Part shown: one piece after another, positions 1 through 5,709 of the stretch | Layout: each line of letters starts with the position of its first letter | How positions within the stretch are numbered: the stretch's first letter is position 1 | Assembly: GCA_964649195.1 (NCBI GenBank) | Contig: CAZYPK010000229.1 | Span: 1 to 6,037 of the forward strand | DNA from: JTS-RE9 sp964649195 | GTDB taxonomy: Bacteria > Planctomycetota > Phycisphaerae > Phycisphaerales > Phycisphaeraceae | Direction: 5' to 3' | Length of the DNA: 6,037 nucleotides | Made by a program: the position numbers and the translations under genes | Notes under the pieces: model-generated | Seen by the model: the letters and a program-made list of their open reading frames with translations, nothing else | What the model was told of the DNA's origin: nothing | Databases searched by the model: none

Positions 1-185
1 AACACGCTGTTGCGGGTCCTGCAAGGGCCGTGAGGTCATATGCGATTGCCCTGGGTCATGCACAACCTTCCCCTGCATTTTGCCGATAACCCATGTAAGA
101 TGAAGCCTCGATTCGTTGTGCCGGGGCTTTCCATTCCACTTGTCGGGCATTGCCTCATCCCGGTGTGCCCCTTATTCTTCTCATC
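1..185. other. Leader upstream of the kinase gene, no convincing gene
   Basis: No complete gene is visible here. Bases 1-33 read in frame 1 as NTLLRVLQGP followed by TGA at 31-33. This could be the tail of an upstream plus-strand gene, but eleven codons cannot establish that. A TAAGAT at 96-101 preceded by TG at 94-95 resembles an extended -10 box. The nearest TTGCCG (80-85) is only 10 nt upstream, too close for a -35 box, so no promoter is called. The bases just before the kinase start are pyrimidine-rich and contain no Shine-Dalgarno motif. Confidence 0.4.
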
Positions 186-1448
186 ATGGCTGAAGTTCCG
201 CAGAGCAATCTTGACTCCCTGCTGGGTCGCCTGGTCGTCGAGCACGGCCTGGTCAGCGCCGAGGAGGTCAAAGCCGCCGTCGAAAGACAAAAATCCCTCG
301 CCGCGACCGACGCCGATCAGAAGTCGCTGGCCGATGTCCTCATCGAGCAAGGCTCGATCACCGAGCGTCAGCTCAAACGCGTTCGCCCGCAGGTTGAAGA
401 GCAGAAGAACAGCGCGGGCCAGCAGATTCCGGGCTATCAGATTCTCAGAAAGCTCGGTGCCGGCGCGATGGCCACCGTCTATCTCGCCAAGCAGGTGAGC
501 CTCGATCGGCCGGTCGCGATCAAGGTGCTGCCCAAGAAGTTCATGACGAATCCGGAGTTCGTCGAGCGCTTCTATGCCGAGGGGCGCGCCGCCGCCAAGC
601 TGAATCATGCGAACATCGTCGCCGCCTACGACGTGGGCAAGGCAGGCGACTTTCACTACTTCGTCATGGAGTACGTTGAAGGCAAAACCGTTTACGACGA
701 TCTCGAAGCCGGCCACACCTACAGTGAAAAGGACGCGCTGAAGATCATCATCCAGATCGCCAAGGCGCTGGAGCACGCTCACAAGCAAGGCTTCATTCAT
801 CGTGATGTGAAACCCAAGAACATCATGCTCACCACCACCGGGCAGGCGAAGCTCGCCGACATGGGCCTGGCCCGCGCGGTCAGCGATGTCGAAGCCGCCG
901 AGGCCGAGGCGGGCAAGGCGTATGGGACGCCCTACTACATCTCGCCCGAGCAGATCCGCGGCCTGAAAACCGTTGACTTCCGTTGTGATATCTATGGCCT
1001 GGGCGCGACGTTCTATCACCTGGTCACCGGCCGCGTGCCTTTCGATGCCCCCAATCCTTCCGCGGTGATGCACAAGCACCTGAAGGAAAAACTGGTGCCG
1101 CCCGATCACATCAATCCCAACCTCAGCGCAGGCATCGGCGAGATCATCGAAGTCTGCATGGCCAAGAATCCCGACGAACGCTATCAGACCACGAGCGATC
1201 TGCTTTACGATCTCGAAGCGGTGGCGCGCGGCGAAGCCCCGGTGCAGGCCCGCAAGCAGTTCGACCTGTCATCGCTGGCATCGCTGGATCAGGAAGCCCC
1301 TGCCGCCAGTTCGCAGGACTCGGCGCATGGCGACACGGTCGATATGGATGTCGAGGCAACACCGCTCACATCGCAGCCGATCTTCTGGGCGGCCATCGCA
1401 GGCTGGATCGCAGCGGCGGTGATGGGCGTCTTGTGGCTGGTGAAGTGA
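186..1448 (+). CDS. Tail-anchored Hanks-type Ser/Thr protein kinase with GspE/PilB-like N-terminal module
   Basis: This 420-residue protein should phosphorylate Ser/Thr on cytoplasmic targets. Residues 9-73 carry two helical repeats of the 'LGxLLVExGLIS...LADVLIEQGSIT' kind, resembling the N-terminal domain of GspE/PilB secretion ATPases. The kinase domain spans about 84-350. Visible elements are a Gly loop GAGAMATV (91-98, third Gly replaced by Ala), VAIK Lys113, alpha-C Glu132, HRDVKPKN (205-212, Asp207 catalytic), DMG (225-227, for the usual DFG), SPE (253-255) and Asp268. All catalytic residues are present, so it is probably active. A low-complexity linker (about 350-395) leads to one membrane segment (about 399-418) that ends two residues before the C-terminus, so no outside sensor domain exists. 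The frame opens at 150, but MAEVPQ at 186 starts the natural protein, because the 12 earlier residues look like leader. A thioredoxin-like gene follows after 46 nt. The substrate is unknown. Confidence 0.93.
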   Translation: MAEVPQSNLDSLLGRLVVEHGLVSAEEVKAAVERQKSLAATDADQKSLADVLIEQGSITERQLKRVRPQVEEQKNSAGQQIPGYQILRKLGAGAMATVYLAKQVSLDRPVAIKVLPKKFMTNPEFVERFYAEGRAAAKLNHANIVAAYDVGKAGDFHYFVMEYVEGKTVYDDLEAGHTYSEKDALKIIIQIAKALEHAHKQGFIHRDVKPKNIMLTTTGQAKLADMGLARAVSDVEAAEAEAGKAYGTPYYISPEQIRGLKTVDFRCDIYGLGATFYHLVTGRVPFDAPNPSAVMHKHLKEKLVPPDHINPNLSAGIGEIIEVCMAKNPDERYQTTSDLLYDLEAVARGEAPVQARKQFDLSSLASLDQEAPAASSQDSAHGDTVDMDVEATPLTSQPIFWAAIAGWIAAAVMGVLWLVK

Positions 1449-1494
1449 GCGACGGCGATGCGAGCCATCTGAACCACGCGGCTATCATCTCTCC

Positions 1495-2847
1495 GTGAAA
1501 GCTCCCCACCCCAATCAGCCGGATCGGTCCGCTCGCAAGTCGCCTGTTCCATTGATCATTCTGCTCATCGTTGTGATCGCGGCAGCGGCGCCCTTCCTGC
1601 TCGTCAAGGGCGGCGATGACATCATCGCCTGGCGCACTGATCTCGACGCCGCCTTCGCCGAGGCGAAGCAGTCGAACAAACCGCTGCTGCTGGATTTCAC
1701 CGCCGACTGGTGCCCGCCCTGCAAGACGATGAAGCGACTGACTTTTTCGCAGCAGAAAGTGAAGGATCAGGTCGAGGCGAATTACATTCCCGTCCGGCTG
1801 GACATGACGCAGCGAAACGCCGCCACGCGGCAACTGGGCGCGCGATTCGGCATTCAGTATCTGCCCACGTTCCTCGTGCTTTCACCGGATGGCAAGGAAC
1901 AACGTCGGGAATCAGCGGGCATGGATGCGGAAACGTTTTTGAAGTGGCTCAATGAGCCGCGCGGCTCGGATGCGTTTCGGGATGGCTTCTCAAATCCTGA
2001 ACTTGTCGCTTTGTCCGAGAAAGGTCTTCGGGTTGCCGAAGGAGATTTTCTCGATGGAGTCGGCCAGATGTCCGCGACGTTGCATTTCAAGCCTGCACTT
2101 GGGCACCGCCAGCGGATCGCTGTTGCCCCAGTCGCCGGCGGAGTTGATCCAGATGCGCTCATTGCCATAAACCTCGATGATGTCCGCGGCACGCTGAGGC
2201 GTCACCTTCGAATCAGGGTAGAGCGTCATGCCCGCCCAGTAGCCGCGATCGAGCACCGCCTTGACGGTGTGCTCCTCGACGTGATCGATCAGCACGCGAC
2301 CGGGCTCGATGGCGCCGTTGCGCTTGAGGGCATCCATGATCAGGCGGGTGCCTTTGAGCTTGTCCTCCAGATGCGGCGTATGCACCAGGATCAGTTGCCT
2401 GTGTTTCGCGGCCAGGGCGATGTGATCTTCGAGGATGCGGATTTCATTTCGGCTGTTCTTGTTGAGCCCGATCTCGCCGATGCCCAGCACGTTGGGCTTG
2501 TTCAGAAAATCGGGGATGATCTCCATCACTTCACGGGCCAGTTTCAGATCCTCCGCCTCCTTGGGATTGATGCAAAGCCAGGAGAAATGCCTGATGCCGT
2601 ATTGAGCGGCACGGGCTGGTTCAAACTCGGTGAGTTGGCGGAAGTAATCGAAAAACCCCTGCGGCGACGAGCGATCAAAACCGGCCCAAAACGCGGGTTC
2701 GGTGATCGCCACGCAACCGGCCTGGGCCATGCGCCGGTAGTCATCGGTCGTGCGACTGACCATGTGGATGTGGGGGTCGATGTAAGGCATAAGGAAAAGA
2801 GACAAGGGACAGGAAGCAGGAGACAAAATCAGCCGCTTGCGGCGTAG
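1495..2847 (+). CDS. Membrane-anchored thioredoxin-like protein; frame runs on antisense to eboB
   Basis: The frame begins with GTG at 1495, without a clear ribosome site. A short basic N-terminus and one membrane segment (about residues 19-37) are followed by a thioredoxin fold of the DsbD-gamma/Thioredoxin_7 type at about 44-152. WCPPC (72-76) is the redox pair, YLPTF gives the cis-Pro at 124, and ETFLKWLN (147-153) is the closing helix. It probably reduces or exchanges disulfides on the outer face of the membrane. The recognisable protein ends near base 1960-1990, yet no in-frame stop occurs until TAG at 2845-2847. Residues from about 166 to 450 are simply the antisense of eboB, in a frame whose codons pair exactly with eboB codons, so this tail is probably not a selected protein domain. 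Out-of-frame TGAs lie at 1940, 1953 and 1998, so a lost stop, a small indel or a sequence error could explain the extension. I am sure of the first 155 or so residues and unsure of the end. Confidence 0.6.
   Translation: MKAPHPNQPDRSARKSPVPLIILLIVVIAAAAPFLLVKGGDDIIAWRTDLDAAFAEAKQSNKPLLLDFTADWCPPCKTMKRLTFSQQKVKDQVEANYIPVRLDMTQRNAATRQLGARFGIQYLPTFLVLSPDGKEQRRESAGMDAETFLKWLNEPRGSDAFRDGFSNPELVALSEKGLRVAEGDFLDGVGQMSATLHFKPALGHRQRIAVAPVAGGVDPDALIAINLDDVRGTLRRHLRIRVERHARPVAAIEHRLDGVLLDVIDQHATGLDGAVALEGIHDQAGAFELVLQMRRMHQDQLPVFRGQGDVIFEDADFISAVLVEPDLADAQHVGLVQKIGDDLHHFTGQFQILRLLGIDAKPGEMPDAVLSGTGWFKLGELAEVIEKPLRRRAIKTGPKRGFGDRHATGLGHAPVVIGRATDHVDVGVDVRHKEKRQGTGSRRQNQPLAA
1990..2790 (-). CDS. eboB: TatD-like metal-dependent hydrolase, EboB type
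   Basis: This 266-residue TIM-barrel hydrolase belongs to the amidohydrolase/TatD superfamily. Candidate metal ligands are His7 and His9 (DPHIH), Glu106 (GEIGLN), His137 (VHTPH), His170 (IDHVEEH) and Asp220 (SAGDWG), the complete set for a two-metal site. The C-terminus NPKTFLGQSDKF resembles the end of EboB-type proteins, so the gene appears full length. An in-frame ATG at 2850 would add 20 residues, but those are translated from a pyrimidine-rich spacer and MPYIDPHIHM is the expected beginning. No Shine-Dalgarno motif precedes either ATG. It is the last gene of a three-gene minus-strand unit, 63 nt after the small gene and downstream of eboD. That pairing is the main reason for calling EboB rather than a generic TatD DNase. 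The substrate of EboB is not known. The plus-strand thioredoxin frame overlaps the whole gene. Confidence 0.85.
   Translation of the reverse strand: MPYIDPHIHMVSRTTDDYRRMAQAGCVAITEPAFWAGFDRSSPQGFFDYFRQLTEFEPARAAQYGIRHFSWLCINPKEAEDLKLAREVMEIIPDFLNKPNVLGIGEIGLNKNSRNEIRILEDHIALAAKHRQLILVHTPHLEDKLKGTRLIMDALKRNGAIEPGRVLIDHVEEHTVKAVLDRGYWAGMTLYPDSKVTPQRAADIIEVYGNERIWINSAGDWGNSDPLAVPKCRLEMQRRGHLADSIEKISFGNPKTFLGQSDKFRI
2791..2828. repeat. 38-nt purine tract in the spacer before eboB
   Basis: On the plus strand, 34 of 38 bases are purines, interrupted only by C at 2803, 2810, 2817 and 2824. On the minus (coding) strand it is therefore a pyrimidine-rich leader ending directly at the eboB ATG. It replaces a Shine-Dalgarno site. 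A low-complexity spacer word or an untranslated leader are both possible, and no function can be shown. Confidence 0.4.
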
Positions 2848-2853
2848 CAACGA

Positions 2854-3156
2854 TCATCGCCCCGGCCACGCGCCGCTGGCGCCCTTCATGCCCGCGGCCG
2901 ATTCGAGCGGCTCATCCGTGGGATCGCTGAAAGATTCAAGAATTCGCCGGGCGCGGTCGCCCTGGCCGTCGGTGAGAATCGCAATGGCATCCTTGAATGC
3001 GGCGATGCGAAAATCCTCGCCGGGCTTTTCAGCTTGTGCTCGTTCGATGCGATCGAAAAACGCGGCGATATCCAGCAGCTTGGCGCGATGCTCCATGAAG
3101 TAGGCATCGATCACCTTTTGCCGGGGCATGGGACAGGTGGGCGTGGAAGTGGACAT
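2854..3156 (-). CDS. Small unrecognised protein between eboD and eboB
   Basis: This 100-residue protein is mostly charged and helical, with no signal peptide or membrane segment, so it is probably cytoplasmic. I do not recognise the family. The core runs from about residue 13 to 76: a helix with FMEHRAKLLDIAAFFDRIERA (20-40), then EDFRIAAFKDAIAILTDGQGDRARRILESFSDP (47-79), followed by a Gly/Ala/Pro-rich tail. It looks like a small helical-bundle adaptor or structural subunit. ATG at 3156 is used here, and Met10 at 3129 is an equally possible start, because the conserved-looking part begins near RQKVIDAYF and neither ATG has a clear ribosome site. It lies 42 nt after eboD and 63 nt before eboB on the same strand, so co-transcription and a role with the Ebo enzymes are likely. 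Its coding status rests on context and on the plausible amphipathic composition, not on a recognised domain. Confidence 0.72.
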   Translation of the reverse strand: MSTSTPTCPMPRQKVIDAYFMEHRAKLLDIAAFFDRIERAQAEKPGEDFRIAAFKDAIAILTDGQGDRARRILESFSDPTDEPLESAAGMKGASGAWPGR

Positions 3157-3172
3157 GTCGGGATTGTATGCA

Positions 3173-3187
3173 GTGAAACCGTTTCAC
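3173..3187. promoter_or_regulatory. Perfect 15-bp palindrome, candidate repressor operator
   Basis: GTGAAAC and GTTTCAC flank a single central C in the 42-nt gap between the eboD stop and the small gene's ATG. A one-base spacer is too short for a good RNA hairpin, so a dimeric protein site is more likely than a terminator. TGAAAC/GTTTCA half-sites are typical of LacI/GalR-family operators, although those usually have a central CG and even length. It sits 17 bp upstream of the small gene's start on the minus strand, where a repressor could act. A lone GTTTCAC half-site occurs at 4443-4449 upstream of eboD. No regulator gene is in the window. Confidence 0.35.
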
Positions 3188-3198
3188 GCCGTGATTGG

Positions 3199-4353
3199 CT
3201 ACAACACCGCTTCGCGCTGGGCCGGGCTTAAACTTCGGATCGCCTCGCGCATCACATCGACATCGATCTCATGCACATCGACAGGCGTGCCGATCGCCCG
3301 CAGCATCGTCACCGTGAGCCGGCCGCCCAGATGCTCGCGGAACTCTTCGAGGCCCTTGAGCAACTCCTGCATCTGCTGCATGGCATCGTCGTAAAGCTCG
3401 AAGCCCAACGCGATCAACGTGTCCTTGATGCGGTTGGCTTCACTTTCATCGAGCATGCCCATCATCGCGGCGTAGGTCACATCGATCGCCAGACCGATGG
3501 CGACCGCCTCACCATGGCGCAGGCGGAACCAGGTCATCTGCTCGAGCTTGTGTGCCGCCCAGTGGCCGAAGTCGAGCGGCCTCGCGGTGGTCATCTCAAA
3601 CGGATCGCCATTCCGCGTGATGTGCTTCAGGTGCCAGTCGGCCGAGGCTGCGATGATCGGCATGGCGATGTCGTGATCCCTGGCCGCGATCGCATCCACG
3701 TTCGCTTCGATCTGTTCGAAGAAGGCGCGATCCTTGATGCAGGCCACCTTGACCGCCTCGACGAAGCCGCAGCGCCAGTCGCGATCGGAGAGCGTTCGCA
3801 GGAAGGCGTCATCATTGATGACCGCCCAGGGCGGGGCGAAGGATCCCATGTAATTTTTCTTGCCGAAGCCGTTGATGCCGTTCTTGACGCCCACGCCCGA
3901 GTCGGCCTGCGCGAGCGTCGTGGTGGGCAGACGAACCAGTCGCACGCCGCGGTGGGCGATCGCTGCCGCGAAGCCGACGCAGTCGAGCACCGCCCCGCCG
4001 CCGATGACGACGACGTAGCTCTGCCGGCAGATGGCGGCGTCGTGAATGTGGCGAAGCATGTCCTCGAGCCAGCGCGGTGCGTTCTTGGAATCCTCACCGC
4101 CGGGGACAATTTGGATGTCGCCGGGCATGACGAGGCGACCGGGATGAGCCGCCACAAAAGCGCGAACGCGATCAAGCAGTTTCACATCAGCCGCAGCCAG
4201 GGCTTCATCAACGAAAAAGAGAACCTTGGCAGGCTGACCGGGCACCGCGGGCGGCAAGACCGAGAGCAACATCGGATTCGCCGGGTTCAACGAATCGCTG
4301 GTGAACCGCGTGCGATGCGTGTAGCTGACGGAAAATGTCGCGTCGATCTGCAA
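3199..4353 (-). CDS. eboD: EboD-type sugar-phosphate cyclase (3-dehydroquinate synthase superfamily)
   Basis: With a TTG start this is a 384-residue NAD-dependent cyclase-fold protein. Visible motifs are VPGGEDSKN (83-91), the dinucleotide loop GGGAVLD (118-124), RLPTTTLAQADSGVGVKNGIN (141-161), GKKN (164-167), and three metal ligands: Glu199 (FVEAVK), His264 (DFGHWAAH) and His280 (RHGEAV). The two His are 16 residues apart, as in dehydroquinate synthases. It departs from AroB: DSGVGVKNGIN replaces DSSVGGKTGVN, and ARPLDFGHW replaces RxxLNFGHT, so the active-site Asn becomes Asp261. These are the features I associate with EboD. The substrate is unknown; a cyclitol or heptulose phosphate is a guess from the superfamily. 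The start was chosen because TTG at 4353 has a GGAG eight nt upstream and gives MQIDATFSVSYTHRTRFT, a typical N-terminus. GTG at 4422 would add 23 odd residues. It leads the eboD-small gene-eboB unit. Confidence 0.88.
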   Translation of the reverse strand: MQIDATFSVSYTHRTRFTSDSLNPANPMLLSVLPPAVPGQPAKVLFFVDEALAAADVKLLDRVRAFVAAHPGRLVMPGDIQIVPGGEDSKNAPRWLEDMLRHIHDAAICRQSYVVVIGGGAVLDCVGFAAAIAHRGVRLVRLPTTTLAQADSGVGVKNGINGFGKKNYMGSFAPPWAVINDDAFLRTLSDRDWRCGFVEAVKVACIKDRAFFEQIEANVDAIAARDHDIAMPIIAASADWHLKHITRNGDPFEMTTARPLDFGHWAAHKLEQMTWFRLRHGEAVAIGLAIDVTYAAMMGMLDESEANRIKDTLIALGFELYDDAMQQMQELLKGLEEFREHLGGRLTVTMLRAIGTPVDVHEIDVDVMREAIRSLSPAQREAVL

Positions 4354-4361
4354 GGCAGTTA

Positions 4362-4365
4362 CTCC
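4362..4365 (-). promoter_or_regulatory. Ribosome site that decides the eboD TTG start
   Basis: CTCC on the plus strand is GGAG on the coding strand, followed by an 8-nt gap and TTG at 4353. It lies inside the reading frame that opens at GTG 4422, which has no such motif close upstream. This, together with the family-like N-terminus, favours the shorter protein. Confidence 0.5.
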
Positions 4366-4858
4366 ATGAACCGTAAGCCCGACACGGACCGCAAGCCAAA
4401 CCCGCACACGGGCCTCACACACTTGTCATGATAGCGTTGGAGGTTTCACCCTTCACCTTCGAGTGCGACAATTGCAGCAGAAGCAGAAGAAATGCCAACG
4501 CGATCGCACGCAGCGGGCTTGCCTTTGAAGCGCCATTCCGAAAGCGACTGCCATGCTTTTTCCCACAAAAGAATTGCATCAGCAGGCATTCACGAGTAAA
4601 ATCGGACAGCGTGACCGGGCGCAATCCAAGTCGGCGGACCTGACCAACGGGAGTCGGATGTAACAGACATCCCCATTCTTTTATGATGGACGACATCATC
4701 ACCATTCAAGCCGACCTCACCCCTTGGCGGGCCTATCCTGTAACCCCCAGAGTCGCATCGTGGTGTTGTCCGACCGCACGCCGCTTCACGTCCCGCCGGT
4801 GAGAACTTTTCGCCCGTCGCTCTGGTCGCTCCTCTTCAAAACCTACGACCGGCTCATG

Positions 4859-4943
4859 TGGACTTCCCCACTCCCGGCGGGCGCGGCGAAAGGACAGCAT
4901 TATGCCGTCCTTTCGCCGCGCCCGCCGGGAGTGGGGAAGTCCA
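4859..4943. repeat. Perfect 37-bp inverted repeat (IR1), long hairpin
   Basis: Arms 4859-4895 and 4907-4943 are exact reverse complements (37 of 37). The 11-nt centre has one A/C mismatch, then two more pairs and an ATTAT loop. The next outer bases do not pair (G 4858 and G 4944). The arms are very G+C-rich. The hairpin lies between two diverging genes, so it terminates neither, and no T-run follows the right arm. No flanking target-site duplication is visible. It could be a REP/MITE-like palindromic element or a cruciform-forming site. Confidence 0.93.
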
Positions 4944-4965
4944 GTCTGTTTGTCTTTTGCCTTTG

Positions 4966-4979
4966 GCTGATAGCTGATA
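4966..4979 (+). repeat. GCTGATA tandem duplication
   Basis: Two adjacent 7-mers, GCTGATA at 4966-4972 and 4973-4979, are followed by a partial third copy GCCGA (4980-4984). It lies between IR1 and the sod start and belongs to the same style of short word repeats seen after sod. No function can be assigned. Confidence 0.6.
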
Positions 4980-5078
4980 GCCGACCCCTGCTCCTGCCCC
5001 GCCCTTCTCCCCTTGACGCGCAGCGGCATCGCCTTCACCATACCCCTGTCGTCAATTTCCGATTCACTCGCTTCCCGA

Positions 5079-5083
5079 AAGGA
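5079..5083 (+). promoter_or_regulatory. Shine-Dalgarno site of sod
   Basis: AAGGA, within GAAAGGAAA, sits 6 nt before ATG 5090. It fixes the start at the signal peptide although the frame is open upstream to 4724. It is the best ribosome site in the window. Confidence 0.75.
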
Positions 5084-5089
5084 AACATC

Positions 5090-5701
5090 ATGAACCGAAC
5101 CTTCCTCTACGCCGCTCTGCTGGCCGTGCCCATCGCCCTGATCTGGGGCGGTTGCGACAACTCGACCAAGTCCAACGCCAATAAAGCCCAGCCTCACGCT
5201 CACGACCACGATCACCACAACCCCTTCAAAGGCGTCCATCACGCCATCGTCGTGCTCGGCGCCACCGAAGGCAACAACGTGGCCGGCGTGATCAGCTTCG
5301 CCGAGAAGGATGGCAAGGTCACCATCACCGGAGAGGTCACCGGCCTCAACGCCAACCAGAAACATGCCTGGCACATCCACGAGTTCGGCAACCTCAACAG
5401 CAAGGACGGCATGGCCACCGGCGGACACTACAACCCCGAAGGCCACGATCACGGCCTGCCGGACAAGGAAGGCAAGCGCCACGCCGGCGACCTGGGCAAC
5501 CTCGCCGCCGATGCCGATGGCAAGGCGACCATCGACCTCACCTTCGACAACATCACCATCGCCGGCGAAAAGAACCCGATCATCGGCCGGGCCATCATCA
5601 TCCACGCCAAGGAAGACGACGGCGGCCAGCCCGTCGGCAACGCCGGCGCCCGCATCGCCCAAGGCGTCATCGGCATCGCCAAGGACCCGGCGAAGAAGTG
5701 A
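5090..5701 (+). CDS. sodC: Secreted Cu/Zn superoxide dismutase, probable lipoprotein
   Basis: This 203-residue enzyme converts superoxide to oxygen and hydrogen peroxide outside the cytoplasm. Residues 1-21 form a signal peptide and Cys22 follows in WGGC, an imperfect lipobox with Trp at -3, so lipidation is likely but not certain. A His-rich linker (seven His between 36 and 51) precedes the SOD domain (about 51-198). Metal ligands by motif are His95 and His97 (HAWHIHEFG), bridging His113 (GGHYNP), His121, His131 and Asp134 (RHAGDLGN), and His172 (IIHAKEDD). Arg188 in GNAGARIAQG matches the substrate-guiding Arg. Cys22 is the only cysteine: the two that form the usual intradomain disulfide are absent, with Met108 near one site and Gln191 at the other. 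AAGGA six nt before ATG 5090 and the signal peptide fix the start. The gene diverges from eboD and is followed by repeats. Confidence 0.94.
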   Translation: MNRTFLYAALLAVPIALIWGGCDNSTKSNANKAQPHAHDHDHHNPFKGVHHAIVVLGATEGNNVAGVISFAEKDGKVTITGEVTGLNANQKHAWHIHEFGNLNSKDGMATGGHYNPEGHDHGLPDKEGKRHAGDLGNLAADADGKATIDLTFDNITIAGEKNPIIGRAIIIHAKEDDGGQPVGNAGARIAQGVIGIAKDPAKK

Positions 5702-5709
5702 GGTGGGGA

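Larger units (their letters stand above)
4354..5089. other. Divergent eboD/sod spacer without a convincing gene
   Basis: These 736 bases separate two genes transcribed away from each other, so promoters for both should lie here. I found no clear -35/-10 pair. TTGTCT at 4950-4955 with TGATAG at 4975-4980 is a poor candidate for sod, with 19-nt spacing. A 40-codon frame beginning MMDDIITIQADLTPW (4683-4805) and a 96-codon minus-strand frame (4415-4705) with a hydrophobic run (LAFLLLLLQL) exist, but neither looks like a recognised protein. The second half holds the 37-bp inverted repeat and a GCTGATA duplication. Confidence 0.5.

Noticed and set aside
1..33. C-terminal end of an upstream gene (NTLLRVLQGP, stop at 31-33)
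   Set aside because: Only ten residues are available and other frames are also open over this stretch, so coding cannot be supported.
36..1109. Minus-strand open frame of 357 codons over the kinase gene
   Set aside because: It lies opposite a gene with all kinase motifs and encodes no recognisable domain; long antisense frames are common in G+C-rich DNA.
3199..4353. Housekeeping aroB (3-dehydroquinate synthase)
   Set aside because: The fold and metal ligands fit, but the substrate-loop and LDFGHW changes and the neighbouring TatD-like gene favour EboD.
3271..4431. Plus-strand open frame of 386 codons over eboD
   Set aside because: It is rich in His, Arg and Asp in the manner of antisense translation and shows no domain, while the minus strand carries clear cyclase motifs.
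4415..4705. 96-codon minus-strand frame with a hydrophobic run
   Set aside because: It has no ribosome site, no recognisable family and an unbalanced composition; a small membrane peptide cannot be excluded but is not supported.
4683..4805. 40-codon plus-strand frame starting MMDDIITIQADLTPW
   Set aside because: The start looks gene-like, but it stops early, has no ribosome site and the second half is Arg/Cys-rich spacer; too short to call a gene remnant.
4859..4943. IR1 as a transcription terminator
   Set aside because: Both neighbouring genes are transcribed away from it and no T-run follows on either strand.
4724..5089. Upstream extension of the sod frame
   Set aside because: It would translate through IR1 and place the signal peptide in the middle of the protein; ATG 5090 has a good ribosome site.
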